This document shows positions 1 to 6,221 of a DNA stretch of 10,190 nt, one piece after another. A model generated the notes under the pieces. That model was given only the letters and a program-made list of their open reading frames with translations, ran no database searches and had not been told where the DNA came from. Where the stretch lies: contig JAPOYW010000372.1 in NCBI GenBank assembly GCA_026706425.1, positions 1 through 10,190 of the forward strand, written 5' to 3'. The translations under genes were made by a program, and so were the position numbers. How positions within the stretch are numbered: position 1 is the stretch's first letter; each line of letters starts with the position of its first letter. The DNA is from Gammaproteobacteria bacterium (lineage in GTDB: Bacteria > Pseudomonadota > Gammaproteobacteria > Pseudomonadales > Azotimanducaceae).

Positions 1-766
1 CCAGCAGCGAATCTACACGGAAGAGATCGAGCCGAACCTGAAGCAAGGAGCGGCGATCGCCTTCGCGCACGGCTTCAACATCCACTTCCAGTTGATCGAG
101 CCGCGCGGGGACCTCGACGTCATCATGATCGCGCCCAAGGGCCCCGGCCACACGGTCCGCTCGACCTATGTGGAAGGCGGCGGCGTGCCGTCCCTCATCG
201 CCATCGGCCAGGACGCCAGCGGCTTGGCCAAGGACATCGCCCTGTCCTACGCCAGCGCCAACGGCGGCGGGCGCGCGGGGATCATCGAGACGTCGTTCCG
301 CGAGGAGACCGAGACCGACCTGTTCGGCGAGCAGACCGTGCTCTGCGGCGGCGCCGCGGCGTTGGTCACGGCGGGCTTCGAAACCCTGGTGGAAGCCGGC
401 TACGCCCCGGAGATGGCCTACTTCGAGTGCCTGCACGAGCTGAAACTGATCGTCGACTTCTTCTACGAGGGCGGCATCAGCAACATGTGGTACACGGTAT
501 CCAACACGGCGGAGTACGGTGGACTGACAAGGGGTTCGCGCATCGTGACCGAGGAGACCAAGGCCGAGATGCGCCGGATCCTGGAGGAGATCCAGTCCGG
601 CAAGTTTGCCCGCGAGTTCGTCACCGAGAACCAGGCGGGTGGTCCCACGATCAAGGCCATGCGCCGACAGAGCCAAGGCCACGCCATCGAGGAAGTGGGT
701 GCCGACCTGCGCGCCATGATGCCCTGGATCGAAGCCAACAAGCTGGTCGACAAAAGCAAGAATTGA
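1..766 (+). CDS. ilvC: Ketol-acid reductoisomerase (KARI), 5'-truncated
   Basis: This is the 3' part of the NADPH- and Mg-dependent cytosolic enzyme that isomerises and reduces acetolactate or acetohydroxybutyrate, the second step of valine, leucine and isoleucine synthesis. The reading frame is open from base 2, so the gene begins outside the window; a TTG at 92 is internal, not a start. About 254 residues are visible. They include the conserved F-A-H-G-F-N-I-H stretch (His codon at 68-70), the metal-ligand pair in D-L-F-G-E (codons 317-319 and 329-331), and the E-L-K-L-I-V-D-F-F-Y-E-G-G block that carries the C-domain glutamate ligands. The protein ends M-M-P-W-I-E-A-N-K-L-V-D-K-S-K-N, typical of the short class I enzyme of proteobacteria. 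The Rossmann NADPH domain lies upstream, unseen. The next gene is pssA, as in Pseudomonas. Identification is secure. Confidence 0.97.
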   Translation, partial: QQRIYTEEIEPNLKQGAAIAFAHGFNIHFQLIEPRGDLDVIMIAPKGPGHTVRSTYVEGGGVPSLIAIGQDASGLAKDIALSYASANGGGRAGIIETSFREETETDLFGEQTVLCGGAAALVTAGFETLVEAGYAPEMAYFECLHELKLIVDFFYEGGISNMWYTVSNTAEYGGLTRGSRIVTEETKAEMRRILEEIQSGKFAREFVTENQAGGPTIKAMRRQSQGHAIEEVGADLRAMMPWIEANKLVDKSKN

Positions 767-895
767 GCGCCCGCAGCGCCCCAAAGGCAGGGCCGGCCGC
801 GTCCGAAGGACCCGCCTTCGCCATTCGCTGTGCGCCGCCTCCGCCTCCGGCCCAGCCACGCCGAGTAAGCCCATGGAACCAATGCCACGGTCGTT

Positions 896-913
896 CCCGC
901 TCGTTAGAGCGGG
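896..913 (+). terminator. Perfect 7-bp hairpin after ilvC, terminator or attenuator candidate
   Basis: CCCGCTC (896-902), a four-base loop GTTA, then GAGCGGG (907-913) form a perfect GC-rich stem. A loose T-containing stretch (CCCTTTGGCGTTTGTT) follows rather than a clean U-run. The right arm can alternatively fold onto the next bases (GAGC with GCTC around a GGGC loop), so two exclusive structures are possible. It sits 130 bases after the ilvC stop. A terminator is the simplest reading; an attenuator ahead of pssA is also possible. Confidence 0.45.
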
Positions 914-944
914 CGCTCCCTTTGGCGTTTGTTCCATATGGACG

Positions 945-971
945 GGGACGCCCGAGTCCGGTGGGCGTCCC
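945..971 (+). terminator. Perfect 9-bp hairpin upstream of pssA
   Basis: GGGACGCCC (945-953) and GGGCGTCCC (963-971) are perfect reverse complements around a nine-base loop. Only a short TTT follows (974-976). The hairpin is 49 bases upstream of the pssA start. Together with the hairpin at 896-913 it makes a tandem pair that would interrupt or regulate read-through from ilvC into the pssA run. The lack of a U-tract makes intrinsic termination uncertain. Confidence 0.45.
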
Positions 972-1020
972 GCTTTGCCAGGGGCTACAATCCGGCGACG
1001 AGCCGACAGTGCCGAGCGCC

Positions 1021-1809
1021 ATGGCCGGGACCGAGCCGCAGGACGCGGACGACGACATACATCAACTGGATCCGGGCGACCGCCTGCCGCGACGCGGCGT
1101 GTACCTGCTTCCCAACCTGATCACCACCGGAGCCCTCTTCGCCGGCTTCTTCGCCATCGTCGCCGGCATGAGCGGCAACTTCGACGCGGCTGCGCTGGCG
1201 ATCTTCAGCGCGCTGATCCTGGACACCCTGGATGGACGCGTGGCGCGCTGGACCCGGTCCGAGAGCGAGTTCGGCGCCGAGTACGACAGCTTGTCGGACA
1301 TGGTGGCCTTCGGTGTAGCCCCGGCCCTCGTGGCGTTCACCTGGGCGCTGTCGGACCTGGGACAGGTAGGCTGGGTCGTGGCGTTCATCTACATGGCCTG
1401 CGCGGGTTTGCGGCTCGCCCGGTTCAACGCCAAGGGCGACAACGCGACCTTCACCGGACTGGCGAGTCCGTCCGCTGCCGCGATCGTCGCGAGCGCGGTG
1501 TGGATCTGGAGCGCGCCGGATGAAGCGGCGAGCCTTTTCGCATCGATCACGATGGCCGTGGTAACCACCCTGGTGGGACTCCTGATGGTCTCGCAGTTCA
1601 GCTATTTCTCCCCCAAGACCCTGGATCTCAAGGGGCGCCAGCCATTTCTCGTCTTGGTCGCCATCGTTATGGTGTTCGCGATCATCTTCGCCCACCCGCC
1701 CCTGGTGCTGCTGCTTTGCTTCACGGCCTATGCGCTGTCCGGTCCGGCGATGTACGTTTGGCAGCGGTATCGCGGCGGGAACGGACAGACGGGAACCGCG
1801 TCCAAGTAA
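1021..1809 (+). CDS. pssA: CDP-diacylglycerol--serine O-phosphatidyltransferase (phosphatidylserine synthase, membrane type)
   Basis: This inner-membrane enzyme transfers the phosphatidyl group of CDP-diacylglycerol to L-serine, the committed step to phosphatidylethanolamine. The 262-residue product carries the complete CDP-alcohol phosphotransferase signature D-G-x2-A-R-x8-G-x3-D-x3-D at residues 71-93 (Asp71, Gly72, Ala75, Arg76, Gly85, Asp89, Asp93). Several hydrophobic membrane helices follow, and the ending L-S-G-P-A-M-Y-V-W is typical. A core beginning G-V-Y-L-L-P-N-L at residue 26 matches proteobacterial PssA after an acidic N-terminal tail. The frame stays open far upstream, but homology begins just after the ATG at 1021, so that start is chosen although its ribosome binding site is weak. 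It is the first gene of a close-packed run: msrP starts 24 bases after its stop. Confidence 0.93.
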   Translation: MAGTEPQDADDDIHQLDPGDRLPRRGVYLLPNLITTGALFAGFFAIVAGMSGNFDAAALAIFSALILDTLDGRVARWTRSESEFGAEYDSLSDMVAFGVAPALVAFTWALSDLGQVGWVVAFIYMACAGLRLARFNAKGDNATFTGLASPSAAAIVASAVWIWSAPDEAASLFASITMAVVTTLVGLLMVSQFSYFSPKTLDLKGRQPFLVLVAIVMVFAIIFAHPPLVLLLCFTAYALSGPAMYVWQRYRGGNGQTGTASK

Positions 1810-1833
1810 GCAACCAAACCTGGGAAATCCGCC

Positions 1834-2796
1834 ATGCTCATCAAGCCTCCGGCCGACATCAGACCTTCCGAGATCACCCCGGAGAGCGTGTATCGGTCCC
1901 GACGTCGATTCATGCGCGAGTCGGGGACGCTTGCCGCGGGTGCGGCAACGTTGGTCGGCCCGTCCGCCGCAGGCCTGCCCGCCGAGTGGCTGGCTGCACG
2001 GAAGGTCAAACCCGGCGAGCCCATCGGCGAGCAGATGACCTCGGAATCCGACGCCACGAGCTACAACAACTTCTACGAGTTCGGCACCGACAAGGGCGAC
2101 CCGGCGAAGTACGCCCACGAGCTGACCGTCGACCCGTGGACGGTCAAGGTGACCGGCGAGGTCGAGAGACCGGGCGACATCGGCTTGGAGGACATGCTCT
2201 CGGGGATCGACCTCGAAGAGCGCATCTATCGGCTGCGCTGCGTGGAGGCCTGGTCCATGGTGATCCCCTGGATCGGCTTTCCGGTCAAGAAGCTGATCGA
2301 CAAGTTCCAACCGACGAGCGATGCCAGGTACGTCGAGTTCAGGACCCTGCACCGACCGTCCGAGATGCGCGGCCAGCGGTCGATCTTCTCGAACATCGAC
2401 TGGCCGTATGTCGAGGGGCTTCGCATGGACGAAGCCAACCATCCACTGGCCATCTTCGCCGTCGGCATGTACGGCAAGCTGCTGCCGAACCAGAACGGCG
2501 CGCCGATCCGGCTCGTCGTGCCTTGGAAATACGGCTTCAAGAGCATCAAGTCCATCGTCGAGATCCGCCTCACCAGGCGGCAGCCGAAGAACACCTGGAA
2601 CGTCCTGCAGCCCAAGGAGTACGGGTTCTACGCCAACGTCAACCCGAACGTGGATCACCCGCGCTGGAGTCAGGCATCCGAACGGCGTTTCCCCACGACG
2701 CTGTTCAAGCCGAACCGCATCGCGACGCGGATGTTCAACGGCTACGACGAGGTGGCGTCGCTTTACAAGGGGCTGGACCTCACGCAGTTCTACTAG
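1834..2796 (+). CDS. msrP: Protein-methionine-sulfoxide reductase catalytic subunit MsrP (YedY), molybdopterin enzyme
   Basis: MsrP is a periplasmic molybdopterin enzyme that reduces methionine sulfoxide in oxidised envelope proteins, taking electrons from MsrQ. The 320-residue protein has a twin-arginine export signal near the N-terminus (S-R-R-R-F-M, residues 22-27) followed by an alanine/glycine-rich hydrophobic stretch. Mature-domain landmarks include Y-N-N-F-Y-E-F-G (from residue 77), R-L-R-C-V-E-A-W-S-M with Cys136 as the expected molybdenum ligand, the block N-G-A-P-I-R-L-V-V-P-W-K-Y-G-F-K, and Y-G-F-Y-A-N-V-N-P ahead of V-D-H-P-R-W-S-Q. It ends Y-K-G-L-D-L-T-Q-F-Y. From memory these blocks line up with E. 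coli YedY almost throughout, and the length (320 against about 334) is normal. It lies between pssA and msrQ, 12 bases before the latter. Identity is secure; export by Tat is inferred from the motif. Confidence 0.97.
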   Translation: MLIKPPADIRPSEITPESVYRSRRRFMRESGTLAAGAATLVGPSAAGLPAEWLAARKVKPGEPIGEQMTSESDATSYNNFYEFGTDKGDPAKYAHELTVDPWTVKVTGEVERPGDIGLEDMLSGIDLEERIYRLRCVEAWSMVIPWIGFPVKKLIDKFQPTSDARYVEFRTLHRPSEMRGQRSIFSNIDWPYVEGLRMDEANHPLAIFAVGMYGKLLPNQNGAPIRLVVPWKYGFKSIKSIVEIRLTRRQPKNTWNVLQPKEYGFYANVNPNVDHPRWSQASERRFPTTLFKPNRIATRMFNGYDEVASLYKGLDLTQFY

Positions 2797-2808
2797 GCGG
2801 TAGGGGAC

Positions 2809-3447
2809 GTGGCACGGGCGACGCGCTTGGGGATTGCCAAGCGAGGCGTCTTTTGTCTCCTGGCGCTGCCGATGGCGCTTCTGGGCGTCGATGTCTGGCG
2901 CGAGGTGTCGCAACCGGGTAGCGCCTTCGGCCCCGACCCCACCGAGGAGGTGCTGCACTACCTCGGCCAATGGGGGCTGCGGATATTGTTGTTGACGTTG
3001 GCCGTGTCGCCGGCGTCGAGGCTATTGCGCAAGCCCCAGTTGGTCCGCTTTCGCCGAATGATGGGACTCTGGGCGTTCAGCTATGTCGTCCTGCACTTCG
3101 CCGCCTACCTTCTCTCGCACGTGGGAAATTCGTTTGAGGTCCTTCTGGGGATCACGATTCACAAGGTGAGCTTCGCCGTCGTTGGCTTCTATGCGCTGGT
3201 GATGCTGATCCCGCTGGCCATCACGTCGACCCGCAGTTGGCAGCGGCGGCTCGGTCCGGGGTGGCGAAAGCTGCATCGGTTGGTCTATCCGGCGGCCATC
3301 GCGGCATGGATTCATCTTCTGTGGCTGTCCAAGGGCGACTTCATGGATCCGTTGATCTACGGCCTGGTGCTGGTATTGCTGTTCGGCGAGCGCATAGTGT
3401 TTAGAATCCGTAAGGAGCGGAGGGTCACGGCGGCGAACACCGTCTAA
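2809..3447 (+). CDS. msrQ: Protein-methionine-sulfoxide reductase heme-binding subunit MsrQ (YedZ)
   Basis: MsrQ is the b-type heme inner-membrane protein that passes electrons from the respiratory chain or flavin reductase to periplasmic MsrP. The start is a GTG behind a GGGG stretch, 12 bases after the msrP stop. The 212-residue product has about six hydrophobic helices and the ferric-reductase-like fold. His96 (in S-Y-V-V-L-H), His156 (in W-R-K-L-H-R-L-V-Y) and His169 (in W-I-H-L-L-W) have the same 60- and 13-residue spacing as the E. coli heme-region histidines. The I-T-S-T-R-S-W-Q-R-R-L-G segment before W-R-K-L-H is a family hallmark. The basic C-terminal tail would be cytoplasmic. The gene pair msrP-msrQ is the usual arrangement. 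Its stop overlaps the ribosome binding site of the next gene. Confidence 0.95.
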   Translation: MARATRLGIAKRGVFCLLALPMALLGVDVWREVSQPGSAFGPDPTEEVLHYLGQWGLRILLLTLAVSPASRLLRKPQLVRFRRMMGLWAFSYVVLHFAAYLLSHVGNSFEVLLGITIHKVSFAVVGFYALVMLIPLAITSTRSWQRRLGPGWRKLHRLVYPAAIAAWIHLLWLSKGDFMDPLIYGLVLVLLFGERIVFRIRKERRVTAANTV

Positions 3448-3452
3448 GGGGG
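3446..3452 (+). promoter_or_regulatory. Ribosome binding site for the DUF4212 gene
   Basis: AAGGGGG overlaps the msrQ TAA stop and lies six bases upstream of an ATC codon at 3459. This is ideal spacing for initiation at ATC. It is far too distant (60 bases) to serve the GTG at 3513, so it decides the start of the next gene. Confidence 0.55.
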
Positions 3453-3458
3453 CGGCAC

Positions 3459-3719
3459 ATCAAGCAACCGAGCTATTGGCGCGCCAATCTGCGCCTGGTC
3501 GCGATTTGCCTCGTGGTCTGGTTCGCGGTTTCCTTCGGTTGCGGCATCTTTCTGGTCGATTTCCTGAACCGGTTCACTTTCGCGGGTTTCCAACTCGGTT
3601 TCTGGTTCGCCCAGCAGGCCAGCATCTACACGTTCGTGGTGCTGATCTTCGTGTACGCGGCGTGCATTGCGCGCATCGACAGGAAGTACAAGGTCGACGA
3701 AGAAACCGATGAGTCTTGA
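3459..3719 (+). CDS. DUF4212 small subunit of a sodium:solute symporter, probable ATC start
   Basis: This is a small two-helix inner-membrane protein of the DUF4212 / TIGR03647 type, the partner of the large SSF symporter that follows, loosely like YjcH beside ActP. From ATC at 3459 the product is 86 residues. It contains the family's N-terminal Y-W-R-A-N-L-R-L, a first helix, an N-R-F-T loop, then F-Q-L-G-F-W-F-A-Q-Q-A-S-I-Y-T-F-V-V-L-I-F-V-Y-A and a charged tail ending I-D-R-K-Y-K-V-D-E-E. The first ordinary start in frame (GTG, 3513) would remove the conserved N-terminus and cut into helix 1. In frame back to the TAA at 3411 there is no ATG, GTG or TTG. A CTG at 3489 is another option. The gene overlaps the symporter start by 11 bases. 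Family is clear; the start codon is an inference. Confidence 0.88.
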   Translation: MKQPSYWRANLRLVAICLVVWFAVSFGCGIFLVDFLNRFTFAGFQLGFWFAQQASIYTFVVLIFVYAACIARIDRKYKVDEETDES

Positions 3720-5451
3720 AACGCTGACCTACCTCGTCGTCGGGCTGTCCTTCGCGCTCTACGTCGGCATCGCCTTCTGGTCCACGGCCCGCAGCACGGG
3801 GGATTTCTACGTCGCGGGCAAGCATGTCCATCCGGTGGCCAACGGCATGGCGACGGCGGCGGACTGGATGTCTGCGGCCTCGTTCATATCCATGGCGGGA
3901 CTGATCGCCTTCATGGGCTACGACGGCGCCGTCTACCTGATGGGCTGGACCGGCGGCTATGTCCTGCTCGCATTGCTCCTCGCCCCGTACCTGCGCAAGT
4001 TCGGGAAGTTCACGGTCCCGGAGTTCATCGGCGAGCGCTACGCCTCGGACACCGCGCGAGTCGTCGCCGTCGTCTGCCTGATCGTCATTTCGTTCACGTA
4101 CGTGGCGGGCCAGATGCGCGGGGTGGGCATCGTGTTTTCGCGGTTCCTGGACATGCCCATCGAGGGGGGGCTGCTGGTCGGCATGGGCGTGGTGTTCGTC
4201 TACGCCGTGCTCGGCGGCATGAAAGGCATCACCTACACGCAGGTGGCGCAATACTGCGTGCTGATATTCGCCTACACGGTCCCGGCGGTGTTCATTTCAC
4301 TGCAGGTGACCGGCGTCGCGCTGCCGCAGATCGCCTTCGGAAGCGAGGTGGCGGAAGGTGGCGGCTACTTGCTGGCCAAGTTGGATCAGATCGTCACCGA
4401 CCTTGGCTTCGCCGAGTACACGGACGGCACCAAGAGCCGCGTCGATGTCCTATTCATCACCCTGGCATTGATGGTCGGTACGGCGGGTCTGCCCCACGTC
4501 ATCGTGCGCTTTTTCACGGTCCCCAAGGTTCGTGACGCAAGAACATCAGCAGGTTGGGCGCTGTTGTTTATCGCAATTCTCTATACAACGGCGCCGGCCG
4601 TCGGTGCGTTGGCCCGGCTCAACCTGACCACGACCATTCAAACCGGGCCGGTGGGCGAAGAGACCGCGAACCTCGCCTACGAGGAGCGACCCGACTGGTT
4701 TCGGACCTGGGAAGAAACGGGACTGGTGACCTTCGAGGACAAGAATGGCGACGGGCGTATCCAGTACTACAACGACGCCAACCCGGAGTTCGCCGAGACG
4801 GCCGAGGGCTATGGCTGGGCTGGCAACGAACTCACCGTGGATCGGGACATCATCGTGCTTGCCAACCCGGAGATCGCGGGCTTGCCGGACTGGGTGATCG
4901 CCCTCGTGGCGGCCGGCGGGATCGCGGCGGCGTTGTCCACCGCCGCCGGGCTCTTGCTGGTGATATCCGCGGCGATCTCGCACGACATCATGAAGGGCGT
5001 CTTGGTGCCGCGTATCTCGGAGCGCCAGGAACTGTTTGCCGGTCGTGTGAGCGCGGGCATCGCGATCGTGCTCGCGGGCTATCTGGGCTACAACCCTCCG
5101 GGATTCGTCGCGCAGGTGGTGGCGTTGGCGTTCGGACTCGCGGCTTCATCGTTGTTTCCCGTCATCTTGATGGGGATCTTCTCGATGCGGATGAACAAGG
5201 AGGGAGCGATTGCCGGGATGGTTACCGGCCTTTTGTTCACCTTGGGCTACATCATCTATTTCAAGGGCATCTTCATCGGTCCCTTCGCGGAGAACGTGTC
5301 CGAGAACTGGCTGTTCGGCATCTCGCCGGAGGGCATCGGGGGCATCGGGATGTTGATCAACTTCGCCGTGGCGATTACGGTGAGCCGATTCACCGCCAAG
5401 CCGCCCGACGAGGTTCATGCCTTGGTGCAGCGGATTAGAGTTCCTCGATAG
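3709..5451 (+). CDS. Sodium:solute symporter large subunit, VC_2705-type (acetate permease-like SSF family)
   Basis: This 580-residue inner-membrane transporter probably imports a small organic acid with Na+; acetate-like substrates are the family guess, not shown here. The ATG at 3709 overlaps the end of the DUF4212 gene by 11 bases, indicating coupled translation. SSF hallmarks are D-F-Y-V-A-G-K (residues 32-38), A-A-D-W-M-S-A-A-S-F, G-G-M-K-G-I-T-Y-T-Q-V-A-Q (169-181), and G-L-P-H-V-I-V-R-F-F-T-V-P near 260, very similar to ActP. About a dozen hydrophobic helices are visible. A long hydrophilic insert at about 305-392 separates membrane helices and holds D-K-N-G-D-G-R-I (344-351), which looks like an EF-hand calcium loop. 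That insert and the DUF4212 partner point to the VC_2705 (TIGR03648) subgroup. No acs or regulatory CBS-domain gene is adjacent in the window. Confidence 0.93.
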   Translation: MSLETLTYLVVGLSFALYVGIAFWSTARSTGDFYVAGKHVHPVANGMATAADWMSAASFISMAGLIAFMGYDGAVYLMGWTGGYVLLALLLAPYLRKFGKFTVPEFIGERYASDTARVVAVVCLIVISFTYVAGQMRGVGIVFSRFLDMPIEGGLLVGMGVVFVYAVLGGMKGITYTQVAQYCVLIFAYTVPAVFISLQVTGVALPQIAFGSEVAEGGGYLLAKLDQIVTDLGFAEYTDGTKSRVDVLFITLALMVGTAGLPHVIVRFFTVPKVRDARTSAGWALLFIAILYTTAPAVGALARLNLTTTIQTGPVGEETANLAYEERPDWFRTWEETGLVTFEDKNGDGRIQYYNDANPEFAETAEGYGWAGNELTVDRDIIVLANPEIAGLPDWVIALVAAGGIAAALSTAAGLLLVISAAISHDIMKGVLVPRISERQELFAGRVSAGIAIVLAGYLGYNPPGFVAQVVALAFGLAASSLFPVILMGIFSMRMNKEGAIAGMVTGLLFTLGYIIYFKGIFIGPFAENVSENWLFGISPEGIGGIGMLINFAVAITVSRFTAKPPDEVHALVQRIRVPR

Positions 5452-5453
5452 GG

Positions 5454-5459
5454 AAGGAG
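5454..5459 (+). promoter_or_regulatory. Strong ribosome binding site for the PCD gene
   Basis: AAGGAG, directly after the symporter stop codon, is eight bases upstream of the ATG at 5468. It is the best Shine-Dalgarno match of the six-gene run and fixes that start. Confidence 0.7.
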
Positions 5460-5467
5460 AACGATCA

Positions 5468-5806
5468 ATGAGCGAGTCGCTTGCCAGCGAACAGTGCCAG
5501 GCCTGCCGGGCTGACAGTCCAACCGTGACCGGAGCGGATGCCGCGGGGCTGCTCGAGGAGCTTCCGGGTTGGCAGATTGTCGTCCGGGATGACATGGAGC
5601 AACTGTCGGGCGACTTCGAGTTTCCGAATTTCGCCGACGCGCTGGCGTTCACCAATCGCGTCGGCGCTCTCGCGGAGGAGGCGGATCATCATCCGGCGAT
5701 CACCACCGAGTGGGGTCGCGTGAACGTGCGTTGGTGGACTCACTCCATCGGCGGCCTGCACCGCAACGACTTCATCATGGCGGCGCGGGCGAGTCAGACG
5801 GCGTAG
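5468..5806 (+). CDS. phhB: Pterin-4a-carbinolamine dehydratase
   Basis: This enzyme dehydrates 4a-hydroxytetrahydrobiopterin-type carbinolamines, recycling the pterin cofactor of aromatic amino acid hydroxylases. Members of this family (COG2154) have also been linked to molybdopterin metabolism. The 112-residue protein shows the family motif: A-D-H-H-P with His74 and His75, then W-W-T-H with His92 seventeen residues on, and Asp101 near the end. These are the expected active-site histidines with normal spacing. The N-terminus has two cysteines (C-Q-A-C, residues 10-13) before the conserved fold. It is the last gene of the run, 16 bases after the symporter. No phenylalanine hydroxylase gene is in the window, while a molybdopterin enzyme gene (msrP) is in the same run, so the physiological role may differ from classic PhhB. 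The symbol follows the family and the role is inferred. Confidence 0.93.
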   Translation: MSESLASEQCQACRADSPTVTGADAAGLLEELPGWQIVVRDDMEQLSGDFEFPNFADALAFTNRVGALAEEADHHPAITTEWGRVNVRWWTHSIGGLHRNDFIMAARASQTA

Positions 5807-5838
5807 CGCGGGGCAGCACCGCCGTATGTGTTCGGCAA

Positions 5839-6057
5839 CTAGGCGGCGTCGTGGCGACCGAACATCGAATCCCGAACGACATCGAGGGTGCCTTCGAGGC
5901 GTCCGAGGCGCTCCCCAAGTTGGTTGATACGCTCTTCGAGTCGATACAAGTGGGCGCGCAACTCCTTGATTTCCGCTCGTATGGAGTGATTCGACGCGGC
6001 GATTGCAACAAGGACGGCGATGCCGGTTCCGATGATGGTCCAAGCTTCGGCGGTCAT
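5839..6057 (-). CDS. Small membrane-anchored coiled-coil protein, function unknown
   Basis: The 72-residue product begins M-T-A-E-A-W and has one hydrophobic helix at about residues 5-22 (I-I-G-T-G-I-A-V-L-V-A-I-A-A). A heptad-like charged helix follows at about 25-65, rich in E, R and L (E-I-K-E-L-R ... R-L-E-E-R-I-N-Q-L ... R-L-E-G-T-L), then a short tail. This suggests a protein anchored in the membrane with a coiled coil that could oligomerise. The start at 6057 is chosen because AGGGAG lies seven bases upstream on the minus strand; an in-frame ATG at 6078 lacks this. It converges on the PCD gene 32 bases away and is divergent from the LLM oxidoreductase gene. I know many short proteins of this layout in proteobacteria but no assigned function. 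Confidence 0.75.
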   Translation of the reverse strand: MTAEAWTIIGTGIAVLVAIAASNHSIRAEIKELRAHLYRLEERINQLGERLGRLEGTLDVVRDSMFGRHDAA

Positions 6058-6108
6058 GAGAAACTCCCTAAACTGCATCTCGATGGCCTATGTTGAAGCG
6101 AATAGCGC

Positions 6109-6135
6109 ACGGGGAGAGTAGCAATTCGTCCCCGT
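6109..6135. promoter_or_regulatory. Perfect 7-bp inverted repeat in the divergent intergenic region
   Basis: ACGGGGA (6109-6115) and TCCCCGT (6129-6135) are exact reverse complements separated by 13 bases, with 20 bases from centre to centre, about two helical turns. It lies in the 164-base gap between the divergent small membrane protein and LLM oxidoreductase genes, which makes a dimeric-regulator operator possible. No convincing -35/-10 pair was recognised beside it. It could also be chance in GC-rich DNA. Confidence 0.3.
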
Positions 6136-6221
6136 CCAGTGTGAGAAATCGACGACACTCACTGTAGGCCATCGACGCTGATACCGTCAGACACCCCCTT
6201 CGTGAGATTGCGGAGCACACG

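Noticed and set aside
980..1000. TACAAT at 986-991 as a promoter -10 for pssA
   Set aside because: No acceptable -35 sequence lies 16-18 bases upstream; that position is occupied by the right arm of the hairpin.
427..1020. Long in-frame extension of pssA upstream into ilvC
   Set aside because: The translated extension is low-complexity and unlike PssA; homology begins after the ATG at 1021, and the extension would overlap the end of ilvC by 340 bases.
1716..2921. A 401-codon + strand frame overlapping msrP
   Set aside because: It is a shifted shadow of msrP, which has full-length family similarity; the shadow shows only arginine-rich composition.
985..2970. A 661-codon open frame on the minus strand opposite pssA and msrP
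   Set aside because: It lies antisense to two securely identified genes, its translation is rich in R, H, G and P without any recognisable domain, and long antisense frames are expected in GC-rich DNA with strong third-position bias.
6137..6165. CAGTG...CACTG and AGTGT...ACACT short repeats upstream of the LLM gene
   Set aside because: The pairings are only five bases, overlap each other and are expected by chance; they are not strong enough to call an operator.
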